A stretch of DNA of 64,000 bases from NCBI RefSeq assembly GCF_013373865.1, contig NC_050467.1, positions 31,224,890 to 31,288,889 on the forward strand, written 5' to 3'. Of this stretch, positions 55,339-64,000 are shown piece after piece; position 1 is the stretch's first letter, and every line of letters begins with the position of its first letter. This DNA is from Monomorium pharaonis. Lineage: Eukaryota; Arthropoda; Insecta; Hymenoptera; Formicidae. Below the pieces are notes generated by a model. It was not told the origin of the DNA and made no database searches. It saw only the letters and a program-made list of their open reading frames with translations. The position numbers and the translations under genes are program-made.

Positions 55339-55354
55339 GTTGGCGATATAGTAT
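55339..55354. repeat. Right 16-bp target duplication of LINE copy 1
   Basis: GTTGGCGATATAGTAT, identical to 45386-45401. Confidence 0.9.
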
Positions 55355-56945
55355 TTATGTCTTCGTCTGATTCCTCAGCCAGTAAGTTCTTTGCCATTGG
55401 TCTCCTTTTTGTACTCTGAGTGTAGCTTTCGATTTCTTTTAAAGGCAAGATTTGCAACATGCCAATCGTTGCTATCTTCTCGGTTCGTTCTTTCCTTCGT
55501 GGTAACTTTTTATTTGACTTGACGGTTTCCCTCCGAATAACTGGTTTTTTATCCGTTTGTACTACAGCTATTTGCGCCTGATCCAACATCTTCGCTTCTC
55601 GATGCGGTTTCAACTGTCTAGAGTTGTATACACCTATTGCCTCGTCTTCTTCGTTTACTACTAGGTATGCGTTTGGTCTTATGATTCGCCCGATTTTGTA
55701 TGGCCCATCATAAACTAAGTGAATTTTTTTTGTGAGACGTCTGGATGCATCGCTCCTTCGATGGAGTCTCACCCAAACTAGGTCTCCTTCTTCGTATGGT
55801 TTCGCCTCTTCGTGTTTGTCCGTTTGTCTCTTTCTTTGGGTTGCCCGCTTCTTCAAGATTTCTGTCGCTTGTACGATTCGCTGCTGAAGTTTTATCTCCA
55901 CTGTCTCTTCATTTTCCTCTATTTCGTCTTCAAGTGGCTTCAGGCGGTCGTCCAGGCTTAACAGGTTGTTTAAGCCCTTATGTAGGTCCACAGGTGTGTA
56001 CCCCGTACTCGAGTGTACGGTACTGTTCACGGTGTCTTTGGCTCGTTTGATTATTCGGTCCCATAGTACTTGTCTTTCGTACGCGTAGACTCTAATTATT
56101 CTTCCGATTTCGCGCATTAGCCTTTCCACCGGGTTTGATTGCGGATTATAGGGGGATGTCTTCCGGATCGCGATATTCATCTCCGCGAATTTTTTCCAAC
56201 GGTTAGTTATAAACTGACCCCCGTTATCGGTTAATATTGTTTTAGGCATACCGACTTCGTTAAAGTATTCTATTTGGAGTTTATCCATTATTGTCTCAAG
56301 CTTTTCATTCAGCATCGTATAAAACTTTGTTAGCTTTGAGAATTGGTCCATCAAAACTAAAATGTATTTGTTACCTCGCGTTGACTGTGGTAACGGTCCA
56401 AATATATCTAAAGAAACGACCTGTCCCGGTTTCTCTGGCAAGTCGTAATATTCCACGCCTCGAGTCGCGCGCGTAAAGTATTTCGTCGCTTGACATACGC
56501 TGCATGACGCGACGACATCGCGACACAACTTATCGAGATTGTTTACGTGAAAATATTGTTTTACAAAGTCTATCGTTTTGTTCGTGCCAAAGTGCAGTAT
56601 GTACTGGTGCACTTTGTCTACGAACTGCCACCTAATGTGGTCCGGTACGTAAGTTCGTTCGCCGAGAGGTGTATGTACCCTAACTAGCTTCTCTTTTATT
56701 GAATAGACGTTTGATTGTTCGGCTACTTTATTTTGCAGTTCGTCAGTGGTTTTGCGCATCGATCAATATTTCGACCCACTCTTGCGTTTCGGTGCTATCG
56801 TACGGTTCTCGGATTGCTGCGATTGTCTTTGTCTCGCTGGTTATCTTAGCGTAACCGTTTCGGATGTTACATCGCGATAATGTGTCGGCCGTCGTGTTTA
56901 ATTTACCCGGCACGTGACAAATCTCTAAGTCGAACTCATTTAAAA
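55339..56945 (-). pseudogene. Gypsy RNase H end and integrase
   Basis: From 56945 the minus strand continues the RNase H domain after the solo LTR (FLNEFDLEICHVPGKLNTTA). After a frame change near 56750 comes the integrase: an HHCC-like zinc domain (HQYILHFGTNKT, CRDVVASCSVCQ), then the catalytic Asp in VVSLDIFGPLP, Asp in ILTDNGGQF and Glu in NPVERLMREIGR. A GPY-type C-terminal module follows (EGDLVWVRLHR, VYDGPYKIGRI, YNSRQLKPH). Integrase inserts the cDNA into host DNA. The apparent last residues before the stop at 55293 are read from LINE copy 1; the true frame resumes at 45385. Confidence 0.88.
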
Positions 56946-56949
56946 ACGA

Positions 56950-57977
56950 TGTAACCATGAATTTTCAAATATGATGGGCTACGGATAGTCGCGGGCAATC
57001 CAGGGTTCGGGCGGCGGGCTGGTTGAATAATAACGGAGGCAAGCGGTATACAGTTAACAAGTAGTATTTATTATGTTCTAAGCCTAACTAATATTTACAG
57101 TGTCCCTGCTCTAATATGTACAACTTAGCCTAAGATCTCGCTATGCAAGTCGCGGGTGATTCGCTGTGGCGACGAGTGTCGCGGTGCGCGTGTGCGCGTC
57201 GAGTATTCGGTGCCGGATTGGCTGCGGCGGGCGTACGGCCCGTGTATCGGTCGGTCGATGTGTCGATCGGCGGTAGCGGCCGGTCTTAATGATTACGGCG
57301 TTCGTGGCGGTGTAGTCTCGGCGGTGTAGTGCGAGGCGGCGTTCACATCGGTCACGGCGGTAGCCGGATTGGCTGCGGCGTTACGGTCGCGGCTGCGCGG
57401 CGCTCCTATTCGCCGAGTCGGTCGGTGCGGCGTTATGGTTGGTCGCAGCGGTGCGCGACTGCGCGGTACGGCGCGGAGCTCGGCTCGACAGCCACGGTGA
57501 TCAGCTGTTCGTCGATCAGCTGTTGTTATCGTCGTGGATCATCCCGCGTGGATGATCCTCCGCGTCGGCGGTTTCCCCTCAGTGCGGGGTCCCCGTGTGC
57601 GGTCGGGATCGGTAGCTCAGTACGCGTACCGGGATCCGGGTGACGAGCGGGGCGGTGTTCTGCCACTCACTGCGTAGCGCGAGGAAGCGCTCAGTGCGCG
57701 TTAGTGAAGGAAACCTGGGTTTGCGGTTATGTTCGGTACTCAGTGCGTGCTCTGGAGGCTCAGCTCAATTCGCTGAGAGGATCGGTCGGCTCACTTCGCT
57801 AGACCAGGGAGATCTGCTTTCTTATCACCAGCGGAGGGCTTTTATAGCCCCCGTTTGGTGACAAGAGGAGCGGAGATGTGCGGAGAGACCGAGATAAGCG
57901 GAGGGGGCTACACGAGGTAGGAGGGTAACGGCCTCGTATCTATATGCCTTAACGTGGCGGAGGAACGGCTCGTTACA
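56950..57977 (-). mobile_element. Solo LTR (1028 bp) inside the Gypsy RNase H
   Basis: On the minus strand it starts TGTAACGAGCCGTTCCTCC and ends GGTTACA. It is flanked by the 4-bp duplication ACGA (56946-56949 and 57978-57981, + strand). It is GC-rich, unlike its host. TATAAAAGCCC (about 57845-57838) is a likely promoter and AATAAATAC near 57070 a likely poly(A) signal. No internal coding region. A second LTR of the family is at 63261. Open frames inside it (57329-57643 and others) are due to high G+C. Confidence 0.9.
57840..57848 (-). promoter_or_regulatory. Probable LTR TATA box
   Basis: CTATAAAAG on the minus strand, about 130 bp inside the solo LTR. The other LTR has GTATATAAG followed by the same CCCTCC at 63367. 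Confidence 0.6.
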
Positions 57978-59109
57978 ACGATACCCACCTCGCAATTCTG
58001 CTACTATCACCTGAAAATGCTTTTAAAAACTTTAACGCTTTGTGATCGGTATGGACTCGTACCTGCCGTCCCAGTAAGGTTGCGTGCCATTTTTTGAGCG
58101 CCCACACGAGCGCCAAGCACTCTATCTCGGTGACGGTGTAATTCAGTTCCGCTCCTTTCAACGGTCGACTCGCGTATGCTATAGTATATCTTCTATCTGG
58201 TTCACTTTTTTTATATTGATACAATCTAGCTCCTAAGCCATATTTGGATGCATCAACGAAAATGCCAAATTTCCGGTCCGCTCTAATGACGAATAATTTA
58301 TCCGCCCCATCGAACGCTAATTTGATAGAATTAAACGCTTTTTGTTCCTCCGCGCCCCACACAAACTTAACGTTTTTACGCAGAAGATTTTCTAACGGTT
58401 TTGTCATTTCGGCTAGTCCTTTTATAAACCGACGGTCCCAATTTATAAGTCCTAAGAAGTCTTGAACCGCTTTTTTGTTTTTCGGACGTTCGAAATTCTT
58501 AATTGCTAATTTAGTATCCTCGTTCATTTCGGTTGTTAACTCCGCGAAAGTATGACCAAGGAACTTTATTTCGGATTTCAGAAATTCGCACTTATCTGCG
58601 TTCAATCGGAATCCTACCTTCTCAAGACGTTTCAAGACGTAATTTACATGATATAAGTGCTCTTCTAAGGTGTTAGACGCTATTAACACGTCGTCGAGAT
58701 ACACTATCGTAAAGCTATCGCATTCGTCACCCAGCGTTTTTCGGATCGCACGTGTGAACGACGCTCCCGCTGTTTTCAGGCCGAATGGTAACCTTCGAAA
58801 AGCGTATGTCTGATTGTCGAATACGAATCCTGTGTATTTCTTACTTTCCTTCTCGAGTGGAATTTGCCAAAATGCCTTGGCTATGTCTAATGTAGAAAAG
58901 AATTTCCTACTACCGATCCTTCGAAAAACTTCATCTATAGTCGGCGGTTGATCGTGATCGTTTGTTATGCATTTGTTTAACTCGCGTGCATCGAGACATA
59001 GTCTAATCTCTTCGGATTTCTTAATGACTACGACCAATGGATTGACATATTGAGTCGCCGCACGTTCGATAATTCCGTCGCTTTCGAGTTCAAGAATGTG
59101 CTCGCGCAT
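57978..59109 (-). pseudogene. Gypsy reverse transcriptase and RNase H
   Basis: The minus-strand frame shows the RT palm motifs: LCLDARELNKCITND, FFSTLDIAKAFWQIPL, AFRRLPFGLKTAGASF, the catalytic FTIVYLDDVLIAS, and FLGHTFAEL. RNase H follows with IFVDASKYGLGARLYQ, YTVTEIECLALVWAL and VHTDHKALKFLKAF. The frame is cut in RIARWVS by the solo LTR; the rest resumes at 56945. An upstream in-frame TGA near 59120 and a frameshift near 59215 separate it from the protease. It copies the retrotransposon RNA into cDNA; here it is inactive through the insertion. Confidence 0.9.
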
Positions 59110-59204
59110 CCGCTCTCAGTGTGCATCAGCGATCGGGTACGTTTTCGCTTTAAACGCCCTATCTTGTTTTAACTCGATTTTATGCTCGTAGTTCGTTATA
59201 CGGC

Positions 59205-59690
59205 CTACCCCGTTTTCAAACAAACCTTTACGTTTTTAATAATATCGCCTAAACGTGACGTAGCTTCGTCTAAGGTTAGCGCGTTAATCGTTCCTATTCC
59301 TTTCGACGCTTCTTTGCTTATTTGATTATTAAACTTCACCGCGAATTTAGTTTTACTACATTCGAGTGTTGCGGCTCGTTCAATGAGAAAGTCGATACCG
59401 AGTATTAAATCGTACGATAGATTTTTGACCACGTAAAATTCATGCGTATGTTTCTCATTGCCTATCTCGAATTCAGTTTGAATACGGTTAGCTATGGGCT
59501 GTCCTTTGTCATTGAACGCACCCCGTAAAATAAACTGTTTTATCGGAATGACTCTCATATCGATTGCATCGGAATTTAGCTTGTCGTAGAGGTGATTACT
59601 CATATCCATGCCCCCGTGTCCACCAGTGCTTTAACGCGAACGTTTCCTATTTTCACCCTGACATACGGCATGGGCTTTTTCATATCCGCA
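59205..59690 (-). pseudogene. Gypsy retropepsin
   Basis: Minus strand: PYVRVKIGNVRVKALVDTGA carries the catalytic Asp-Thr-Gly, followed by one frameshift next to a G5 run (near 59612). The rest is in the frame ending 59205, with SNHLYDKLN, FYVVKNLSYDLILGIDFLIE (the ILG loop) and LECSKTKFAVKF. Position between gag and RT is canonical. This aspartic protease would process the Gag-Pol polyprotein. Confidence 0.82.
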
Positions 59691-60155
59691 CGCTGATCCT
59701 GTTCAAACACCTGTTCGATATCGCGAATGATTTCCCTCGTCCGAATTATCGCCAATTGTATTTCTTCCGTGCTTTCATTTTGTGTTTCACTTTCGTTTCC
59801 GCGGCTTTTTGTTCCGTTGACGTTATCGCAGCTAACTTACGTTTTGCTTTCGCGCCGGATGTAGGTGTTTGGCGCTTAATATTTTTGAAATCTTTTTTTT
59901 CGTATGCTTTTCGGTCTTCTAATGCTTTTTCCGCGACCTGTTTATCATACGGTACGATTTCGCGACAATTTGCCCCATCCTCGTCTTCCGATTCGGAAAC
60001 TTCCGCTACGCAGGCAGATGTTATCTCATCCCTACGCGTCGTTTGTTTATATCGCGCGAATCTATCCCTCCGATCTTTGTTTACGCGTTCCGGTTTGTAT
60101 CTGGCGACAGGCCTTTCGCTTGTCTCGTCGCCGGTCGATTCACCGCGGCGTTTGT

Positions 60156-61266
60156 TTACACTCGACGTTGCGTGTCTGAACGTGCTCGCCCTTCCACTAC
60201 TCTCGCGTATTTTTCCGTGGCTTCGGATCTCGCGAACTTGCCTTTCGACTCGGATTTAAGAGTTTCGTCACGCGTCTTAGCTTTCTTTGTTTTTTGAATC
60301 TCGAAATCGAGCTCGTCTAAGAGTTTAACGAACTCTTCGATATTTTTTACCGTCGTTGGCTTAACTTCTCTCGCAATTTCCCTGCCAAAATGCCGTTTTA
60401 TGTTACGAATAATTTTGAGTTCAGCCATAGGAGGTTCTAGATACTTTGCTTTTTTCGCTAGATCTAATGCGTACTCAGCCATTGACGCTTTTTCACCCGG
60501 TTTATATGTTCCGGTGTAAATTTTTTCGCGGAATCGAGCCTGTTGCTCTTCTCCCCAGAAGTATTCAACAAACGCCTCTTTCGCTTCCTGGATATTATCT
60601 GGCTCACGCACGTCGTACCACGTAGACGCTGTTCCACGCATGCACTTTTTGAAGAAGTAGAGTTGTTCGTTATCATTAATTTGCTCGTAATTTGCTACCT
60701 TATCGAATCGCTTAATAAATTTCATCGGATTCTGAGAGTCGGTTTTCCCGTAGAACTTAATGTCCTCGAATGGGTTTTTCAGCCAATCTCCCCTAGGTAG
60801 TCTAGCATGTACCCCCGCATTCGATAGCTCTCGGTAGTCCGCCATTTCACGCGTCGGTGCGTCACTGGGTTCCCTTGTTAAGAAAGCGATTTGCTCACGC
60901 TCGCCCTTGGTTTTCCCGCGCATCGTGTTATCACGCGTTTCTAGGTTTTCTCGAATGTATCTCGGCTAGGCACAATATAATATCGTCGTCTTTAGTCAAA
61001 CGGTCTTGATTCTCGCGCATTGCGACATTCCGTTCTAAGACTTCGTTTTCCTCTAATATTGTTTTTATTTCCGCGGCTGTTAATTCTATTTCGGTTTCCG
61101 TCGTGGTTTTAGTTTTGGACCTCGTGATCCTTTCATCACTCGCTTTCCTTTTTGGCGAATGCAAGACTTTAGGCTTGGTATAGTTACGTTCCGCGTTTAT
61201 TTCGGCTTTGCGTTCTTTATCCGTCATTATGCTCACCTTTAGCTTAAGCTCTCGGTTTCGCGACAA
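60156..61266 (-). pseudogene. Gypsy gag
   Basis: Two minus-strand frames. 61266-60931 is a charged N-terminus (ITRSKTKTTTETEIELTAAE). 60923-60156 holds a retrotransposon-gag capsid-like domain (FYGKTDSQNPMKFIKRFDKV, YFFKKCMRGTASTWYD, EAFVEYFWGEEQQARF, YTGTYKPGEKASMAEYALDL). They are out of frame with each other at about 60930. After 60156 the sequence continues in other frames (DRKAYEKKDFKNIKR) toward the protease. No CCHC knuckle was seen. Confidence 0.8.
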
Positions 61267-61489
61267 CGTAATTCGTTCTAATTTGCTCGCACAGAGTTTC
61301 GATTCGCAACTATTGTAAACCGCTTCGCCGTTGTATTCGAGATCACTCGCGGCTTTGATGTCGCAGCTTAGTTACGTCCTGCCACGCGATTTAAGGAAAT
61401 TTTAATTTTGTTATTGGATCCCTTAGAGGTCTCCTAGTTACGCGCGAGCCAAGGGACCCGGGCATCGGACTTCGTTTCCAAATTTACAG
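61267..61489. other. Gypsy leader/LTR border, non-coding
   Basis: No gene. The GTTACGTCC at 61372 resembles the inner edge of the LTR-like element at 2742. A primer-binding site could not be assigned. Confidence 0.35.
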
Positions 61490-62130
61490 ACCCAGAATCT
61501 CACTCTACACTGTGACCGGGTTAAACTAAAGAAAGAGTACGCTTCGGATATTGAATGTGAACAGACCTTTGTTGTCTTATCGATCCGGTCGCTAATCTCG
61601 GTCGCCAGTTCCTTTCTCTGTCCCAGAAACAAGGTTCTGCGCCTCGGAGTCATCTCTCGTACTGCCGAAACGCTTGGGATACGCTGCAGACTGCCGTCGC
61701 ACAGGACACGTATTCCAGTTTTTAGGTTATGTATCACTTATTTCACGAACGGTTCCCGCTTTCCTATAACTGTGTCTAATTTTTCTTTTTCCTTTTCAGG
61801 TGCTGCTGCCGCTGCTGCTGGATATCCCTCGGACGCCTTTGGACTGCCACGTCCTTCCGGATTCACTCTCAGGTAAGTATGACACCAAGGTATTTTCCTA
61901 ACCTTGAAACCGATTTTCTTAAGGACGATTCTCTCGTAGGAATCACTGGACGGCGTCTCCAAGGATATGGACAATGCACAAGAAAGGTATGTAAGTATAA
62001 CATTTAATGTTAACAATAATAACAGAAAGATATTTATTATGACACTTAGGCACATTCGTTTCACAACTAGCCCGTACGCGACGCTTAATTGACAATCGTG
62101 TACGATGTTAAAACTAGTATTATGTGAAGT
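61490..62130 (+). repeat. Dispersed repeat 'R', uninterrupted copy
   Basis: 61514-61824 matches the two halves of the copy split by the giant hAT (22077-22261 and 36638-36763). At 61689-61696 (GACTGCCG) it shows the site without insertion. Downstream, splice-like modules follow: acceptor CCTTTTCAG at about 61799, donor GTAAGTATG at 61873, acceptor TCTCGTAG at 61941, donor GTATGTAAG at 61988. A long coding frame is absent. Confidence 0.7.
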
Positions 62131-62164
62131 ACACAAACCCGTACGCGATACTTAACTTACAATC

Positions 62165-62700
62165 GTTTCTTGGTTTTGAAGAATTTAACTCCACTGGGCC
62201 CCGGGGTCGGCTCCACATCGGACTGGGTGACTCCTTTTCGCGGTCTCAAGGTTAGGGTTAGTTAGGTTGTAACCGGTTACGAGCGTTAGAAACGTAAAAA
62301 TTGTAGGATAGTAAGCGTGCTCTAACCTTTGTTGTACAAATGTCGTGTCTCAGCACTGGTCGCCAGCTTCTTTCACCTCCCAGAAGTAAGGAATCTTTGC
62401 TCTCTGCAATCTTTGATCTGTTTTTTGTTTCAAGTCTCGCTGCTGCCGTCGGATCACCGCCGTCAACCAGGATCATCTCGCCCTCACCGTCGGATCACCG
62501 CCGTCTACCAGGATCGTTCCCGTGCACAGGATATCACCAGGTAAGTTAGTTTCTATTGTTTTATTCTCACTGGACGTGCAATAACCCTTTCTTTTATTTT
62601 CAGGTTCACTAGGATTTCACAGCACAGGATTCCATGCAAGAACGTCGCAGGATAACAAGAAACTTTGAAAACAGTGTATTTGTTTTTCGTAACACACAAT
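62165..62700 (+). repeat. Dispersed repeat 'R', second divergent copy
   Basis: GGTCTCAAGGTTAGG near 62238, AACCTTTGTTGTACAAATGTC and CTGGTCGCCAGCTTCTTTC parallel 22060-22190 with divergence. Again there are donor GTAAGT (62541) and acceptor TATTTTCAG (62596) modules. GTCGGATCACCGCCGTC occurs twice in tandem (62448, 62488). It ends near AACACACAATAAAA at 62691. Confidence 0.5.
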
Positions 62701-63164
62701 AAAATTTTTTTATCAAACTTAATTCACTATAACAACTTCCCGTTCGCGTCGCTTAAATTCACACTCGTGTGCGGTAAGTGTACTTAGTGTTCGAGAGGTG
62801 TAGTAAGTGTAACTTGCGTAGCGTCGCCTACTCGCATTCGGCAACTTAATAATGTCTCGCGTATTATTCCGCGAGGTTATGTAACACGCCGCTAGCTTCC
62901 GCTTTTTAATCTTCTCGCGCATATTCGCTCAACAGCATTCACTACGCGTCGCATGTTCGTATTACGCCTTTGGTAATGCGGTGTCCCAGCGTCCGAAAAA
63001 TTTTGTCCAAAAGTTTTCTCGCGAAATTTGTCCGGATGCATGCGCGCTGAGTTACCTTACTCAGTAATGCGTTTCTATGGCTCATTCTTACTTTCGTTTA
63101 AGTCGTCATTATATAATAATAATTTAAATATTAAGCACCAACTTAAACGTACTTTAAAATTACG
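62701..63164. other. Non-coding DNA between R copies and the terminal LTR
   Basis: No gene. 62740-62830 resembles the CGTTCGCGTCGCTTAAATTCACACTCGTG-type tails of the other R copies at 62070 and 6650. Confidence 0.4.
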
Positions 63165-63165
63165 T

Positions 63166-63212
<47 letters not shown>
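63165..63212. repeat. (CA)n(TA)n microsatellite
   Basis: A run of CA dinucleotides followed by about 16 TA dinucleotides. Confidence 0.9.
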
Positions 63213-63213
<1 letters not shown>

Positions 63214-63260
63214 GTATACCAAAACCATATATTACATATACGTATACTTTAGGTTATATC

Positions 63261-64000
63261 TGTAACGAGCCGTTCCTCCACTACCGCTAGAACGGAGGTA
63301 AGGCCGTTACCCCTACCTCGCTCGCTCCCTCCGCTCTTCTCTCTTTCCCTCACCACCGAGTGGAAGGTATATAAGCCCTCCACTTGCGACAGAAGTCAGA
63401 GCTTCCCCGGCCTGCGAATTGAGCAGACCGAGCCTCCTGGTGGAGTGAACCAGGTTTCCTAGTGCGCACAGTGAGCGCCGTAATCTAGAACCCGATCCTT
63501 CCCGGCACGCAGTGAGTGCCGTCCTGGCCGCGTACCGAGCGGTAACTTACCGACACGATCCGTGCCCCAGCTCTCGGCCGCGCACTGAGCGGTCGGTGTC
63601 GTTCCGACCCGGGGACTCCGCATTGAGGAGGAACCGACTCCGCGACTTGTCACCACGCATGGTGACAACAACGCCGACGAGCGATCAGCTGATGCGCCGA
63701 GCAGCTGACACCGGGCACCATGCCGACGACCGCGCCGATTCACTGCGCCGCTAGCGTTAGGCCTTAGGGCCGCCGCGTAACACCGCACCGCTGTCACCGG
63801 TACCGCTCCCGCCGCCAATCACGCGCGCCGCCGCAGCCTACCGAGGCATTACGCCGCCACCGATCACACGCACCGCCGCCGTAACCAATCAGGGCACCGA
63901 AACTCAGCGTGCGCAGACACACCGCGACACAGTCGCCAGCGTATCACACACCTCGCATTACGAGATTACACTGTACATATTAGCGTAGGGAAATGTATAT
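63261..64000 (+). mobile_element. LTR of the solo-LTR family, cut by the window end
   Basis: It starts TGTAACGAGCCGTTCCTCC as in the minus-strand LTR at 57977. TATATAAGCCCTCC follows at 63368, and TGTACATATTAG near 63974 matches the region before the poly(A) signal of the other copy. By comparison roughly 290 bp more would complete it. Whether internal retrotransposon sequence follows cannot be seen. Confidence 0.82.

Larger units (their letters stand above)
43444..61371 (-). mobile_element. Decayed Ty3/Gypsy retrotransposon with nested insertions
   Basis: Reading the minus strand from 61371 down: gag-like frames (61266-60156), retropepsin (about 59690-59205), RT/RNase H (59109-57978 and on at 56945), integrase (56759-55339), then after removal of a LINE block the same frame continues at 45385 into unrecognised frames down to 43444. 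It is interrupted by a solo LTR (56950-57977) and a LINE nest (45402-55338), each with duplications. Several frameshifts and stops show it is dead. Its own LTRs are not cleanly identifiable; GTTACGTCC at 61372 may mark the inner end of the 5' LTR. Confidence 0.85.

Noticed and set aside
57329..57861. + strand frames of 104 and 73 codons
   Set aside because: They lie inside the GC-rich solo LTR, where long frames arise by composition.

Overview
The window is eukaryotic, AT-rich, and made almost entirely of transposable elements. Spliced PIF/Harbinger and hAT transposases with BED fingers and MADF partner genes, APE-type non-LTR retrotransposons, Ty3/Gypsy retrotransposons and many foldback MITEs point to an insect. 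The mix is most like an ant or other hymenopteran, but that is inferred from element style and not from a host marker. I find no host gene, tRNA, rRNA or CRISPR array that I can support. Nearly every boundary below was fixed by reading target-site duplications (TSDs), terminal repeats and splice phase by eye.

Layout. 1-6.2 kb: low-complexity sequence, then a dead Harbinger transposase on the minus strand. Its first intron is split by a 2.75-kb LTR-like insertion (2742-5495) that carries an unrecognised proline-rich reading frame. 7164-13775: a complete Harbinger element with TTA TSD and 31-bp perfect inverted ends. It has an intact three-exon transposase on + and a five-exon MADF partner gene on - with one frameshift. 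14378-21730: a hAT element with TSD ATTATTAA, a nearly intact BED-finger transposase, subterminal repeats and a nested 3.6-kb element with CCCAGCAAAC ends. 22262-36629: a 14.4-kb hAT-type element that is one giant inverted repeat. Its two 6.87-kb arms each carry a 5' hAT end, a MITE, an ORF1-only LINE and a dead transposase facing the centre, and an 8-bp TSD flanks the whole. 36.6-43.4 kb: MITEs, a second decayed Harbinger (transposase fragments on +, MADF gene on -) and a 677-bp near-perfect palindrome. 43.4-61.4 kb: a decayed Gypsy element on the minus strand. It is broken by a full-length LINE, which is itself broken by a second full-length copy of the same LINE in the opposite direction. 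A 1028-bp solo LTR of another family lies in its RNase H. 61.5-62.7 kb: copies of a dispersed repeat with splice-like modules; one of them is an empty-site paralogue for the giant hAT insertion. 63261-end: a second LTR of the solo-LTR family, cut by the window edge.

How the parts relate. Nested insertions give a relative order. The giant hAT shares its stop codons, frameshift, MITE and LINE between both arms, so these predate the inverted duplication (or were spread by arm-to-arm conversion). The intact TSD shows the palindrome integrated as one unit, which requires transposase supplied in trans. A later MITE sits in one arm only. The two Harbinger units share the same convergent transposase/MADF arrangement.
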